64,000 nt of DNA from JACTOJ01 sp032335695 (GCF_032335695.1 NZ_JACTOJ010000018.1:45934-109933); one strand, 5' to 3'. Shown: positions 42,871 to 52,787, counted from the stretch's first letter. Notes: a model not told the origin generated them from the letters alone. Made by a program: numbers and translations.

Positions 42871-42907
42871 ATAATACATTAAATGATATTGAATGTCAAT
42901 ATCATTT
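42871..42907 (-). promoter_or_regulatory. Promoter overlapped by a perfect 12-3-12 palindrome
   Basis: Minus strand -35 TTGACA (42899-42894), 17-bp spacer, -10 TATTAT (42876-42871). The -35 lies inside a perfect palindrome, AAATGATATTGA and its complement separated by 3 bp (42881-42907). The arms resemble a Fur-type TGATAAT half-site, but with different spacing. Confidence 0.6.
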
Positions 42908-43019
42908 ATAAAAAATATTTTAATTTTCTATAAATCTATGAGCTGGTTTAAATATTTATATATAGCTTTCTAACAATAAAAGCTATATATAAAACTTAAT
43001 AAAAAGAGCCTGCAAAGTT

Positions 43020-44465
43020 TTACTTTGTAAGCTCTCTGATCACATCTCCTATTATAGCTGTGCCTTTTTTAATATCTTCCTCACTGACTCTTGAAAATCC
43101 TAATCTTAAGGTATCCCTTCCGCCTTTGTCTATATAGAATATATCTCCTGGCATAAATACCACGCCCTTTTGGTAGCACCTGTTAAGTACTTCTCTGGCA
43201 TCCACACCTTTAAGCTTTATGAATATATGAAGTCCACCTTCTCCGGTTATATATTCATAAGGTATGTTTTCTTTAACCTGCTGAAGAGTATATTCATATT
43301 TTCCTCTATAATACTTTCTTACCTTCTTAACATATCTATTGAAAGAGCCGCTCTTCATATAGTGATAAAATATTCCCTGATCCAAAAATGAGCAGTGAAT
43401 ATTTCTGCTTCTCTTTACGCTTTCTAAGGTATCAATGAGATTTTTGTCAGCTAATATCCACCCCAGTCTAAGCCCAGGAAAAAGTATCTTTGAAAAGCTT
43501 CCTATGTATATGACTCCATTGCCTCCGCCAGCTATGGAAGCTATTGGAGCTACCGGAGAGCTGGAATAAAGCAGTTCCTCATTAAAACCATCCTCAATCA
43601 CTGGCACTGAATATTTCTTTAATATGTTGTATATCTCGTGCCTTCTCTCTCCCTTGGTAACTATTCCTGTAGGATTATGATAGGAAGGAATCACATAAGC
43701 CATTTTAGGAGAGCTTTTAATTATAGCCTCCTCCAGCTTATTTACATCCATGCCCTCTTCCTCCATAGGAACTCCTACTATCTTTAATTTATGGGACTTC
43801 ATGATTTTTATAGCAGTATTATGGGTAGGATTTTCACAAAGCATAACATCCTGAGGCTTTGTCAAGGCACTTAGCACTATATCAAAGCCCTCCGTAAAGC
43901 CATTGGTTATGAGAATTTCTTTTCCGTTAGTATCTACGCCTTTTTCCTGCATATATTCCATAAGATATTCTATGAGAGGCTTATATCCTCTTGCATAACC
44001 ATAATTTAAAAGCTTCTCTCCTTCTAAGGACCAAACATTTAAAAAGGCTCTTTTAAATTCCTCTAAATCAAAGAGCTTAGCTTCGGGAGCTATGCTTTTA
44101 AAGGATATCATCCCTTTCTTCCAAGGCTTTTCGGTCTTTACTATATCCAGCTTTTCACAGGTTTTTCCGTATTCATTTACTCTTGAAGCCCAATCTATAG
44201 AAAAGTTTTCATTTTCCTTGGCAGTTTCAAGGCATACAAAGGTTCCCTTTCCCTTGGAGCTGCTTATTATTCCTTCGCTCTCCAAGTTTTCATAGGCAGT
44301 AACCACGGAATTTCTGCTTACATTAAGCAGATTGCTGACTTCTCTGGTAGAAGGAAGCTTGCTTCCCTTATGAAGCAAGCCTTTTTCAATGTTTTCTTTT
44401 ATGTGATTTTCTATCTGAATATATATCTTTTCACTATCATTCAAATTAAATGATGAAAAAATCAA
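43020..44465 (-). CDS. MocR/PdxR-type regulator (GntR helix-turn-helix fused to aminotransferase domain)
   Basis: 481 residues. GntR winged helix at the N-terminus (LLHKGSKLPSTREVSNLLNVSRNSVVTAYENLESEGII) joined to a class I aminotransferase-like, PLP-binding domain (about 110-481) with ITNGFTEGFDIVL, PSYHNPTG and the lysine in YIGSFSKILFPGLRLGW. TTG 44465 is chosen because AGGAG lies 9 nt upstream. It follows ddl closely on the same strand. MocR proteins often control vitamin B6 or amino-acid genes; adjacency suggests control of D-alanine or B6-related functions (inference). Confidence 0.92.
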   Translation of the reverse strand: MIFSSFNLNDSEKIYIQIENHIKENIEKGLLHKGSKLPSTREVSNLLNVSRNSVVTAYENLESEGIISSSKGKGTFVCLETAKENENFSIDWASRVNEYGKTCEKLDIVKTEKPWKKGMISFKSIAPEAKLFDLEEFKRAFLNVWSLEGEKLLNYGYARGYKPLIEYLMEYMQEKGVDTNGKEILITNGFTEGFDIVLSALTKPQDVMLCENPTHNTAIKIMKSHKLKIVGVPMEEEGMDVNKLEEAIIKSSPKMAYVIPSYHNPTGIVTKGERRHEIYNILKKYSVPVIEDGFNEELLYSSSPVAPIASIAGGGNGVIYIGSFSKILFPGLRLGWILADKNLIDTLESVKRSRNIHCSFLDQGIFYHYMKSGSFNRYVKKVRKYYRGKYEYTLQQVKENIPYEYITGEGGLHIFIKLKGVDAREVLNRCYQKGVVFMPGDIFYIDKGGRDTLRLGFSRVSEEDIKKGTAIIGDVIRELTK

Positions 44466-44486
44466 GGGCTTTTCTCCTCTCAAAGC

Positions 44487-45383
44487 TTACTTGCTAAGTG
44501 AGTATTGAATTATTTTATCTAAAAGCTCACTATAGCTTATATTAACTCCTCTTGCGCTCTTTGGAAATAGAGAATGTTTAGTCATACCTGGAAGTGTATT
44601 TAACTCAAGCACATAAGGAGTTCCTTCATTTACTATGATATCAACTCTTACATAGGCTTTGCAACCAAAAACTCTCCAGCACTTCTCTCCTATAACTCTC
44701 ATCTTCTCTTCCAAATCCTTTGGAAGCTCAGCTATGATCTCTTCTGCACCGCCGTCACTGTATTTTGACTTATAGTCAAAGAATTTTCCTGAAGCCTTTA
44801 TGGATAGTATAGGAAGGACTTCTCCATTTAATATTGGCACTGTATATTCTTCACCTGGAAGATATTTTTCCACTAATACTTGATCGTCATATTTTAATGC
44901 TTCCTGAATGCTTGTTTTAACTTCCTTTTCATCAGTAGCTAAAAAAGTTCCTATGCTGGAGCCTCCGTTGTTAGGCTTAACCACCACTGGATACCCTAAA
45001 GCTTTAAGTTCCTTTTCAGGAAAGCTTTCTCCTTTATATACTATGACCTCCGGAGCTACATTTATGCCTTCCCCTCTCATAACTCTCTTTGCCTGCTTCT
45101 TGTCCATGCAAAGGGCACTAGTAAGTACACCGCAGCCTGAGTATGGCATTCCTACACTTTCAAGCAAGGCCTGAACACTTCCATCTTCTCCAAAAGCTCC
45201 ATGAAAGGCTAAGAAAGCAAAATCCATTCCTTCCACTTTTTCCATAACTTCTTTTTTTGAATTTATAACTATAGGATAAACCTCATATTTGCTCTTATCT
45301 AAATTTTCAACTATCTCCTGACCAGAAAGCAATGATATTTCTCTTTCAGAGGAAATACCGCCCATTAAAACTCCTACTTTCAT
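44487..45383 (-). CDS. ddl: D-alanine--D-alanine ligase
   Basis: 298 residues, usual length for the short Ddl form. Makes D-Ala-D-Ala for peptidoglycan. N-terminal VLMGGISSEREISLLSG, ATP-grasp motifs VVKPNNGGSSIG and LVEKYLPGEEYTV, and the C-terminal metal/substrate motif DIIVNEGTPYVLELNTLPGMT with the S-A-R near the end. ATG preceded by GGAGGGTTT. The MocR regulator follows within 22 nt. Confidence 0.95.
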   Translation of the reverse strand: MKVGVLMGGISSEREISLLSGQEIVENLDKSKYEVYPIVINSKKEVMEKVEGMDFAFLAFHGAFGEDGSVQALLESVGMPYSGCGVLTSALCMDKKQAKRVMRGEGINVAPEVIVYKGESFPEKELKALGYPVVVKPNNGGSSIGTFLATDEKEVKTSIQEALKYDDQVLVEKYLPGEEYTVPILNGEVLPILSIKASGKFFDYKSKYSDGGAEEIIAELPKDLEEKMRVIGEKCWRVFGCKAYVRVDIIVNEGTPYVLELNTLPGMTKHSLFPKSARGVNISYSELLDKIIQYSLSK

Positions 45384-45470
45384 AAAAACCCTCCTAAAAT
45401 ATGCTCATAAATTTTTTATTTCATATCTTTTTTCATGCTATAATTATATAAATTTTTCGTAAAATAATTA

Positions 45471-45509
45471 AGAACCACAAAGACTTCAATTTTAGAGTCC
45501 TGTGGTTCA
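45471..45509 (-). terminator. Terminator of the nitroreductase operon
   Basis: GAACCACA and GACT pair with AGTC and TGTGGTTC; on the minus strand TTAATTATTTT follows. It lies just after the nitroreductase stop. Confidence 0.65.
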
Positions 45510-45520
45510 ATAATTCGTGA

Positions 45521-46276
45521 CTATTTAATTTTAATGCTGCAATTATAATAATATCCTTTAGGCACTTTTTCTTGAGCTTTGCTGTCTGTAAAAAATTCTA
45601 AAGCTTTACCTTCCTTTTCAGCCGCTAAATATAAGTGATATAAGGCTATTCCCATGTCTAATTTATTCATGTTTCCAAGCATAAAACCTGTAATAAGCTT
45701 TGGCTTAACGCAATAAGCATGAATTAAAGCCCCATCGCCAGTAAAATACCAAGGCTGGCTGTTTACTGCAGAAGGTGCAAGCCTTACAGCTTCAAAAATA
45801 TTATTCATTTCCTTTATAGAGGTTATTTCCTCCAAGGCTTTTCTTTTGAAATCTGAAGAAGACTTTCTGTGAAGCTCCTCCTGAGGCTTACCAAAGCTCA
45901 GCACTATTACAGGCTCAAGCTTAGAAGCTTCTACTAAATTCTTAGTAGGCTTACCTCCTCCAAGCCAGCAGCTGCCAATTCCTTTTGCACTGAAATATAG
46001 ATTCATCTGCTGGAGCATAAAGCCCATATTGGTCATATATCCTTCCTTAGCCTCTGAAAAAGCCACAATATAATGTGGTGCCTTAGCTGCAAGAAGTCCT
46101 TTTATCTCGCTTCCATCCACAATTTTCAATTCCGTTTTTATACCTTCATACAAAGGTTTTAAAGCAGCTAATTCTTGCTTAATTTCCTCCATAACATCCT
46201 CTGAAAGTGGTGCCTGCTCATATTTTCTCACTGATTTTCTCTTAAAGATTTCGTTGTAATAATTAATTCTTTCCAT
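45521..46276 (-). CDS. Nitroreductase family protein (TM1586-like)
   Basis: 251 residues. Two nitroreductase-like halves: N-terminal NEIFKRKSVRKYEQAPLSEDV and MGFMLQQMNLYFSAKGIGSCWLGG, then VRLAPSAVNSQPWYF and MDIG-like LDMGIALYHLYLAAEKEG. This is the fused FMN-binding type (PF14512). Cytoplasmic NAD(P)H oxidoreductase of unknown substrate. ATG preceded by AGGTGTAGGGG. 18 nt after the short-chain dehydrogenase, so M16 peptidase, dehydrogenase and nitroreductase form one operon. Confidence 0.87.
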   Translation of the reverse strand: MERINYYNEIFKRKSVRKYEQAPLSEDVMEEIKQELAALKPLYEGIKTELKIVDGSEIKGLLAAKAPHYIVAFSEAKEGYMTNMGFMLQQMNLYFSAKGIGSCWLGGGKPTKNLVEASKLEPVIVLSFGKPQEELHRKSSSDFKRKALEEITSIKEMNNIFEAVRLAPSAVNSQPWYFTGDGALIHAYCVKPKLITGFMLGNMNKLDMGIALYHLYLAAEKEGKALEFFTDSKAQEKVPKGYYYNCSIKIK

Positions 46277-46294
46277 CCCCTACACCTCTAATAA

Positions 46295-47056
46295 TTAATG
46301 TTTTAAAGCCAAAGACTTCTGATACTCTCCTATTTTACGGATCACTAATCTCTTAGGAAGCCTTACAAAAATCTTGTTAAGCATTCCGGGTACTGCAACA
46401 TTCTTGTTTTTCATCATAGCTTCATAGGCTTCGGAAGCTACCTTCCAAGGCTGCATGGCACCTTTAGAATCATTTTTCCCAGCTGCCTTTGCAAAATTAG
46501 TCTTAACTGCTCCAGGGCATAGAGCTGTAACCTTAATATTGTAAGGTTCAAGCTCTATGGACAAAGCTTCAGAAAATGACAGCACATAGGCCTTGGAAGC
46601 ATAATACACTGCAGTGTAGGGACCTGGATGAAAGGAGCCTGTGGAAGCAACATTTAGAATTCTTCCACTCTTTGCTCTAACCATATCTCCTGCAAATAAT
46701 TTAGTAATTTCAGTTAGAGCTGTTATATTTACAGCTATTATTTCCTCATCCTTTTCCTCAGGTATTTCACAAAACTCCCCCACTGCGCCTAGCCCTGCAT
46801 TATTAACTAATATCTCTACTGCTGCTCCAAGCTTTTTTATTCTGTCATAAACTCTTTTAGCTGCACCTTGCTTAGATAAGTCCTCATCTACTATGTGAGC
46901 CTTTATTGAATGTTTATTTTCAAGCTCTTTTGACAGCAATTCAAGCTTATCTTTGCTCCTTGCTACTAGAACTAAGTCATGCCCCTTAGCAGCAAAAACC
47001 TTAGCAAGCTCCAAGCCTATTCCACTGGAAGCTCCTGTAATTAAAGTGCTGCTCAT
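46295..47056 (-). CDS. Short-chain dehydrogenase/reductase
   Basis: 253 residues. Rossmann motif TGASSGIG at the N-terminus, NNAG near residue 88, catalytic Ser in VASTGSF and YYASK (Tyr-x-x-x-Lys) near 155. Close to the DltE/YqjQ-like classical SDR group. Start codon overlaps the stop of the M16 peptidase (TAATG). Substrate unknown. Confidence 0.9.
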   Translation of the reverse strand: MSSTLITGASSGIGLELAKVFAAKGHDLVLVARSKDKLELLSKELENKHSIKAHIVDEDLSKQGAAKRVYDRIKKLGAAVEILVNNAGLGAVGEFCEIPEEKDEEIIAVNITALTEITKLFAGDMVRAKSGRILNVASTGSFHPGPYTAVYYASKAYVLSFSEALSIELEPYNIKVTALCPGAVKTNFAKAAGKNDSKGAMQPWKVASEAYEAMMKNKNVAVPGMLNKIFVRLPKRLVIRKIGEYQKSLALKH

Positions 47057-49977
47057 TACTTAAACACATCTACTATGCTGTTGAATTTATCTTTACTTTG
47101 CTGTATTTTTTCAGCATTTCCAAGTACGCAGATATAACCTTTCTCCATAACTTCCTTAAGAAGCTGTGAAAATGCCTTTATATCTTCTTTTGTGGTTTCT
47201 ATAACTTCTTCTCTCTCCTTTTGAGTTTCTTCATAAGTTACGCTGCTGAAGTAATTTCCATCGGAATATTCACCCTTGGACTTAGGAGTCAAAGGATAAT
47301 CTAAGCTGGCTATAGTTCCTATTATATATTTAGTCATCTCATATTCATCGGCTTCAAAGCCCTCTAAGAAATTATAGGTATCCTCATACACCTTCAGGGT
47401 TTCAGAAAGATTTGGATCTCTGTAAGAAGAAAAATATACATTACCATTTTGAAGGAAAGAAGCACCACAGCCATAAGCTCCTCCCATTACTCTTACATTG
47501 TTCCAGAGATAATTAAGAGAGATTATATTCTTAAGCACCTGAACCTTTCCGCAATATTCATAACCAAGCTTTCTGTAATTAAAGCCAGCAGCCACGTACT
47601 GTACCTTGCTTGAGGTTGTAAGTCCTTCATTTTTTTCATTAAGCTGAAGCTTAGGAAGCTCCTCTTTAAATTCACCCTGTGCAAACTTTATTTTTCCTAT
47701 ATTAGAATTTACAGCAGCATATATTTCTTGGTCACCAGTTATGCTTATAACTAAAGCCTCTTTGATGAATATCTTACCTGCTACAGCCTTAAGAGAAGCT
47801 TTAATCTCTTCAAATTTAGCTTCAAAATTCTTATCAAGGTCACATATAAAATGATACAGTTCCACTCCTCTTAAATGCTCGCTGTACTTTCCAGCAGGTG
47901 AGAAATAAGATAAAAGCCTTCTGGCCGCTACTAAGTTTCCTCTCTGATTTATGCTCATTTCCTGCCTTGATTTTATTTCTTGTATTATTTCCTTAATTCT
48001 CTTCTTATTTTCAAAAACACTGTGATACAATATCTGATCTATAAGTTCAAAAGAATCTCCTACTTTATCTAAAAGCACCTTTGTCTTCACTGCGAATTTA
48101 GGATAATACTTTTCATCAGTTTTCTTATCTGAAAACACATTATTTTCAAAGCCTATATCACCAGTTTTTATATTGATTTCATTAGAAAGATCTTCATAAT
48201 TGTATTTTTTAGTATCTATTCTTCCAAGCACATTTTCAAGCAGTGATAAATACTGAATTTTATCAGCCTCTACCTGAGCGGTTGAGAAGTACAAATTAAG
48301 GTACGCTATCTTATTAGTAGGTATATCATGGTGAAGTACCTTTACATCCTGTATCTTCTTTTCTGCCAAAGGAAGTCTCTCTGCCTTCTTATCTATATCC
48401 TCTAAGGAAAGCATTGGTATCTTTCTCAGATCCTGCTGTGAATCCTCAGTGGATTGTCTTTCCTTTAGACTCTTTGTTCTCTTTATTAAAATATCAATTT
48501 CATCACTGCTAAGGGATTTTTTAAAGCTGTCTAGTTTTTCCTTAAGCTTTGAGTTAGCCTCATCTGCTGCTGTCTTTGAAGGCTTTACTATAACCAGGCT
48601 TTGGTGATCACTATTTAGGAAGTATTTTTCTATAAGCTTCTCAAAATAATCCTCTGTCAAAGCTTTCTTTATGTTCTTAAGGCTTTCTTCAAATTTAAGA
48701 TGCTTTGTTGGAACATCATCGTACAGCCAGCTATCCATTGATTTTATGCTGTATACAAGTCCCTTAGGCATGCTCTGATAATCCGCTTCTCTAAGCTTAA
48801 ATTCCGCCACATTTATAGCAGCTTCTATGAGCTTCTTATCAATACCTTTATCTGCAAGGCTTTTAAGGGTATCAAAAACCACCTTTTTAAACTCTTCCTT
48901 CTTATCTTCGTTGGAATTTTTAGCAATGACGCTGAAATAAGTCTGAAGAATGCTGTTGTCATACATTCCAAAAGCGTCCTTGCATATGCCTGAATCTAAG
49001 AGAGCTTTTTTAAGAGGGGCAGCTGAGCTTTCAAGAAGAATATACTCAAGAATCTCAAGAGAAAGATATTCTTCAGCATCAGTAGCCTTTGAAGCTGCAA
49101 AATTAAGGCTTAAATAAGTCTTATCCGCCTCTTCTTCATTAGGGAGAATAGGATACTCTTCAACTATCTCCACATTTCCTATAGGCTTTTGAGCCTCTAT
49201 GTGGGAATCCACCTCTATTTTTTCATACTTGCTTAAATATTCTCTATCTAAATACTGTAATTTTTCTTTTAAATCCATATTTCCATACAGATATATGTAG
49301 CTGTTAGCAGGGCTATAATACTTTCTGTGATTTTCAATAAAATTCTCATAGGTTAAATCAGGTATATATTCTGGATCTCCGCCGGATTCAAAGCCATAAG
49401 GAGTATCTGGGAAAAGAGAATTCTGTATCTTTCTCATGAGTATTCCCTCTGGTGATGAAAAAGCTCCCTTCATCTCATTGTAAACTACTCCCTTGTAGCT
49501 TATATCTTCTCCAGGACTGTTTATCTCGTGATGCCAGCCTTCCTGCTCCAGTATTTCTCTATGCTTATATATATTGGGTTTAAAAACTGCATCCATGTAA
49601 ACATCTATAAGATTGGCAAAATCCTTATGATTCTTGCTGGCTACTGGATACATGGTCTTGTCACTAAAGGTAAAGGCATTAAGAAAGGTATTTAAGGAAC
49701 CTTTTAAAAGCTCCACGAATGGCTCTTTTACAGGATATTTTTCGGAGCCGCAAAGCACTGAATGCTCAAGTATATGAAATACTCCAGTGCTGTCCTTTGG
49801 CGGTGTTCTAAAACCTATGGAAAACACCTTGTTATCATCTTCATTTTGTAAATATAAAAGCTTTGCTCCGCTTTTAACATGTTCAAACGTAAAGGCTTTA
49901 GAATTTATTTCTTTTAGCTCTTCTTCATTTATAAACTTAAAGCCGCTGTAAATATTATCTTTTTCAAATTCATTCAT
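47056..49977 (-). CDS. M16C family zinc metallopeptidase (PreP/Cym1-like)
   Basis: 973 residues. Inverted zinc motif HILEHSVLCGS (His-x-x-Glu-His) near residue 69 and the distal ligand Glu in VVYNEMKGAF. The long four-domain architecture with EYLSKYEKIEVDS and the conserved C-terminal SYRDPN region matches presequence-protease-like enzymes. Cytoplasmic; degrades peptides. ATG 49977 has AGGTG 6 nt upstream; the longer reading begins inside that site. Confidence 0.93.
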   Translation of the reverse strand: MNEFEKDNIYSGFKFINEEELKEINSKAFTFEHVKSGAKLLYLQNEDDNKVFSIGFRTPPKDSTGVFHILEHSVLCGSEKYPVKEPFVELLKGSLNTFLNAFTFSDKTMYPVASKNHKDFANLIDVYMDAVFKPNIYKHREILEQEGWHHEINSPGEDISYKGVVYNEMKGAFSSPEGILMRKIQNSLFPDTPYGFESGGDPEYIPDLTYENFIENHRKYYSPANSYIYLYGNMDLKEKLQYLDREYLSKYEKIEVDSHIEAQKPIGNVEIVEEYPILPNEEEADKTYLSLNFAASKATDAEEYLSLEILEYILLESSAAPLKKALLDSGICKDAFGMYDNSILQTYFSVIAKNSNEDKKEEFKKVVFDTLKSLADKGIDKKLIEAAINVAEFKLREADYQSMPKGLVYSIKSMDSWLYDDVPTKHLKFEESLKNIKKALTEDYFEKLIEKYFLNSDHQSLVIVKPSKTAADEANSKLKEKLDSFKKSLSSDEIDILIKRTKSLKERQSTEDSQQDLRKIPMLSLEDIDKKAERLPLAEKKIQDVKVLHHDIPTNKIAYLNLYFSTAQVEADKIQYLSLLENVLGRIDTKKYNYEDLSNEINIKTGDIGFENNVFSDKKTDEKYYPKFAVKTKVLLDKVGDSFELIDQILYHSVFENKKRIKEIIQEIKSRQEMSINQRGNLVAARRLLSYFSPAGKYSEHLRGVELYHFICDLDKNFEAKFEEIKASLKAVAGKIFIKEALVISITGDQEIYAAVNSNIGKIKFAQGEFKEELPKLQLNEKNEGLTTSSKVQYVAAGFNYRKLGYEYCGKVQVLKNIISLNYLWNNVRVMGGAYGCGASFLQNGNVYFSSYRDPNLSETLKVYEDTYNFLEGFEADEYEMTKYIIGTIASLDYPLTPKSKGEYSDGNYFSSVTYEETQKEREEVIETTKEDIKAFSQLLKEVMEKGYICVLGNAEKIQQSKDKFNSIVDVFK

Positions 49978-50224
49978 CAATATCACCTCTATTTATAATT
50001 TATACCACTTATTATTTGAAAATAACCTGATATTTATTATTATATCAAATAACTTTAGAAAAAGAAGGAAGTTTTAAATGCCAGCAAAATATAAATTATA
50101 TTTTTTATCGAAACAATAGGGACTAAAGTCCCTATAAAAAGAGACTTTTAGAATCTATGTGCTCCCCCCTAATAAAGCTATAATTAAGCTATAAAAGATC
50201 ACTAGAGCAAAAGGAGGAGTCAAA

Positions 50225-52225
50225 ATGGTTAAGCATTACTCTAAGATTTTTACCGTAGTTTTATTTATAACTCTCATATTTCCTTCATTACTTGTAAAAA
50301 AAGTCTATGCCTATAGCAACATTTCTTATTACAGCAATGTAAAAGTTGGACTTGTAAGCATGTCCGCTGCAAACATGAGTATTACCTTAAACGGTAATTA
50401 CGCCATAAACGGACAAGCTTATTTATCTGGAACAACACTAAATTTGAGCATTAGCGGCAATAATATTCTGTTAAATGGAACAGCTCAAAGCCAAATTGCT
50501 TTGACTCCCAGCAGCGGTGAAAACCTTATAGCCATAACTTCTGGTACAGCTACAAACAAATACATGGGAGCTTTCCTATTCAAAATGTACAATAATAAAA
50601 TTCTACCCATAAATTCTATAGACATGGAAAATTACTTGAAAGGGGTAGTAGGCTATGAAATGTCTGATTCCTTCACTTTGGAGGCATTAAAAGCTCAGGC
50701 TGTAGCCGCAAGAAATTATGCCTTGTCTAGAATTGGCTATGAAGCAGCAAAGGGTTATGATTTTGATGATACCCCCCTCTATCAGGTATACAAAGGCTTT
50801 AACTCAGCTTATGTAAATACTATAAATGCAGTAAATCAAACAGCTGGACAAGTTCTTCTATATAATGACAAGCTAGTAGAAGCTTTATATTCTGCTTGGC
50901 ACGGCGGTATATCTGAAAACAGTGAAAATGTTTGGGGAAACTACGTTCCATATTTAAGATCAGTACAAGATTCCTATGAAAGCGATGCATGGCCAAATGG
51001 CAATAGAATATTAACTAATGCACAAATTCAAAGCACATTAATAGCAAAAGGCTACTTAGCCTCAACAGATACCTTGGTTAAATTAGATTTAACTTCCATC
51101 ACAAGATTTGCCAGCGGAAGAGTAGCAAACATAAATATTATTTACAAAGCTTCAACAGGCACGCAATACACAAAGTCCGTAACAAAAGACAGCACTAGAA
51201 CTTTTCTAGCTCTGCCCAGCAATCTTTACACCGTAACCTACGATTCAGCTGCCGGAGCATACACCTTCTCTGGTAAAGGAAATGGACATGGTCTTGGAAT
51301 GAGTCAGATAGGCGCTAAAAACAGAGCTGCAGCTGGACAAACCTTCGACACAATCCTAAAGTTCTATTATCAAGGAACCTATTTGCAAAGCCTTACTGAA
51401 AAGGCAGCCTTAGCTTCCTTTACAGAAAACAGCAGCACTATACTGCTAGGCAATAAGCTCAGTGTTAATTCTACTGCTTCAGGCGGCAGCGGACAGAATT
51501 ATCTTTTCAAATATGTGATTAAGAATTCTGGAAATGTGGTATATACAAGAGCTTTCAGCACAGCTTCTAATCTAGACTATATTCCAACAGCTGCTGGAAG
51601 CTATACTATAGATGCCTACGTAAAAGATCAGTATTCCCTGCTGGACTATGATGATACTAAACAGCTTTCAGCAAAAGTTTATAGCGATCAAATCACCAAT
51701 GTGACTGCTGCCAGTTCCTTTTATGAAGGAAAAACCGTAAGCTTTAACACAAATGCTACAGGCTTCAGCAATGCAAGCGGAAACTATAAGTATGAGGTCT
51801 ACTACAACGGAAGCCTGCTGACTTACAATAGCTTTAATGCCTCTCAGTCCTTCAGCTTCACTCCAAATACTGCTGGCACTTACAGCATAAAGGTTTATAT
51901 TAAGGATGCATTAAGCACAAAAGCATATGACAATGTAAAAGCCTTCGATATAACTATAAATAAGAAGCCTCTATATATCTCTACTTTACCATTAAAATAC
52001 GGCATGAATAATAAAGATGTGGCTTCACTTCAAAGTGCTCTTGCTCAATTAGGCTATAGCATAAAGGACGCTTCTGGAAACTTCGGCACCAGCACTAAAA
52101 ATGCAGTAATCTCCTTCCAAGGAAGCAAAAGCCTTACTAAAGACGGTATAGTAGGAAATATGACCTACTCAGCTTTAAATGAGGCACTTATTGCAAAGGC
52201 AGGAACAAAGACTATAACTTACTAA
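50225..52225 (+). CDS. Secreted SpoIID/LytB-domain protein with C-terminal peptidoglycan-binding domain
   Basis: 666 residues. Signal peptide about 1-29 ending VYA. SpoIID domain about 120-390 with IDMENYLKGVVGYEMSDSF, ALKAQAVAARNYAL and the C-terminal GNGHGLGMSQIGAKNRA. Then two Ig-like Tyr/Ser-rich modules (about 400-570) and a PG_binding_1 domain (about 585-660: YGMNNKDVASLQSALAQLGY ... TYSALN). SpoIID proteins are lytic transglycosylases cutting denuded glycan. Two Glu candidates are visible in GYEMSD and DSYESD. ATG preceded by AAAGGAGGAG. Probably wall remodelling; the sporulation spoIID gene itself is usually shorter. Confidence 0.9.
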   Translation: MVKHYSKIFTVVLFITLIFPSLLVKKVYAYSNISYYSNVKVGLVSMSAANMSITLNGNYAINGQAYLSGTTLNLSISGNNILLNGTAQSQIALTPSSGENLIAITSGTATNKYMGAFLFKMYNNKILPINSIDMENYLKGVVGYEMSDSFTLEALKAQAVAARNYALSRIGYEAAKGYDFDDTPLYQVYKGFNSAYVNTINAVNQTAGQVLLYNDKLVEALYSAWHGGISENSENVWGNYVPYLRSVQDSYESDAWPNGNRILTNAQIQSTLIAKGYLASTDTLVKLDLTSITRFASGRVANINIIYKASTGTQYTKSVTKDSTRTFLALPSNLYTVTYDSAAGAYTFSGKGNGHGLGMSQIGAKNRAAAGQTFDTILKFYYQGTYLQSLTEKAALASFTENSSTILLGNKLSVNSTASGGSGQNYLFKYVIKNSGNVVYTRAFSTASNLDYIPTAAGSYTIDAYVKDQYSLLDYDDTKQLSAKVYSDQITNVTAASSFYEGKTVSFNTNATGFSNASGNYKYEVYYNGSLLTYNSFNASQSFSFTPNTAGTYSIKVYIKDALSTKAYDNVKAFDITINKKPLYISTLPLKYGMNNKDVASLQSALAQLGYSIKDASGNFGTSTKNAVISFQGSKSLTKDGIVGNMTYSALNEALIAKAGTKTITY

Positions 52226-52248
52226 ACCAAATAAATTCTATTAAAAAT

Positions 52249-52288
52249 AACCCCTTATAGTCCTTGCGTAAGTTCTATAAGGGGCTGT
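52249..52288 (+). terminator. Terminator of the SpoIID-like gene
   Basis: CCCCTTATAG pairs with CTATAAGGGG across a 14-nt loop; tail CTGTTTATAG is only weakly T-rich. Confidence 0.65.
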
Positions 52289-52374
52289 TTATAGAAAATT
52301 TTAAAAACACTCTTGCTTTTATACACATACTACCATATAATATAAAAAACATATTATATGGCAATTTGATGAAC

Positions 52375-52600
52375 TAGAAAAGTAGTATCTGTCACTTATT
52401 GCAGCGATTTGGGATAGAGTGTGAGCCCGATAGTAATACGGATATGAAAAGAGCTAGGGAGAACTTACCCCGAAGTAACAGTAGGGATAGCGCATGTCTG
52501 CGATAAAGATTTGAGTGAGCATTATTTTTTTAATTCATGCTAATTAGGGTGGTACCACGGCAACTCCGTCTCTTTCTTGAGACAGGAGTTTTTTTATTTG
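52375..52600 (+). promoter_or_regulatory. T-box riboswitch (arginine specifier) with terminator
   Basis: T-box consensus AGGGTGGTACCACG at 52546-52559, followed by the terminator stem AACTCC...GTCTC / GAGAC...GGAGTT and seven T (52562-52597). In stem I the pattern GAA-A-AGA-G at 52446-52453 fits the specifier loop, giving AGA, an arginine codon. Uncharged tRNA-Arg would stabilise the antiterminator and allow transcription of argS downstream. Confidence 0.93.
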
Positions 52601-52630
52601 CTGCAGCAAATAAGCTAAATAATTAATAAT

Positions 52631-52787
52631 TTGGCTATGTTTTAAAAGACTGTTGATAAAGGCGTTTTTCGTCTAGCATGGTTTCTAAAACTTAAACGAT
52701 AATATCAACATTTTAAAACATAGCCTACCGAACTGAAGGAAGTTTTAACTCAGTGTAAAAATCAACACTGAGTTAAAACAGAGCCAA
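52631..52787 (+). repeat. Palindromic repeat, copy B, inserted between T-box and argS
   Basis: 157 bp. Outer ends TTGGCTATGTTTTAA and TTAAAACAGAGCCAA are inverted repeats with one mismatch; a second inner pair AACTGTGT-like/ TTTTAAAACATAGCC lies within. Copy C at 56.2 kb is the same sequence in opposite orientation with about 130 bp extra. AT-rich flanks do not give a clear target duplication. Confidence 0.8.

Noticed and set aside
50117..50134. GGGACT/AGTCCC hairpin as a terminator or riboswitch
   Set aside because: Short 6-bp stem with no T-run on either strand and no conserved aptamer elements.
50160..50224. CCCCCC stretch upstream of the SpoIID-like gene as a SigI promoter
   Set aside because: No CGWA element occurs at the expected distance and the A-tract is broken, unlike the two accepted sites.
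52375..52600. Leader considered as a T-box for an amino acid other than arginine
   Set aside because: The only GAA-N-codon-purine pattern at the right place gives AGA, and the downstream gene is argS.
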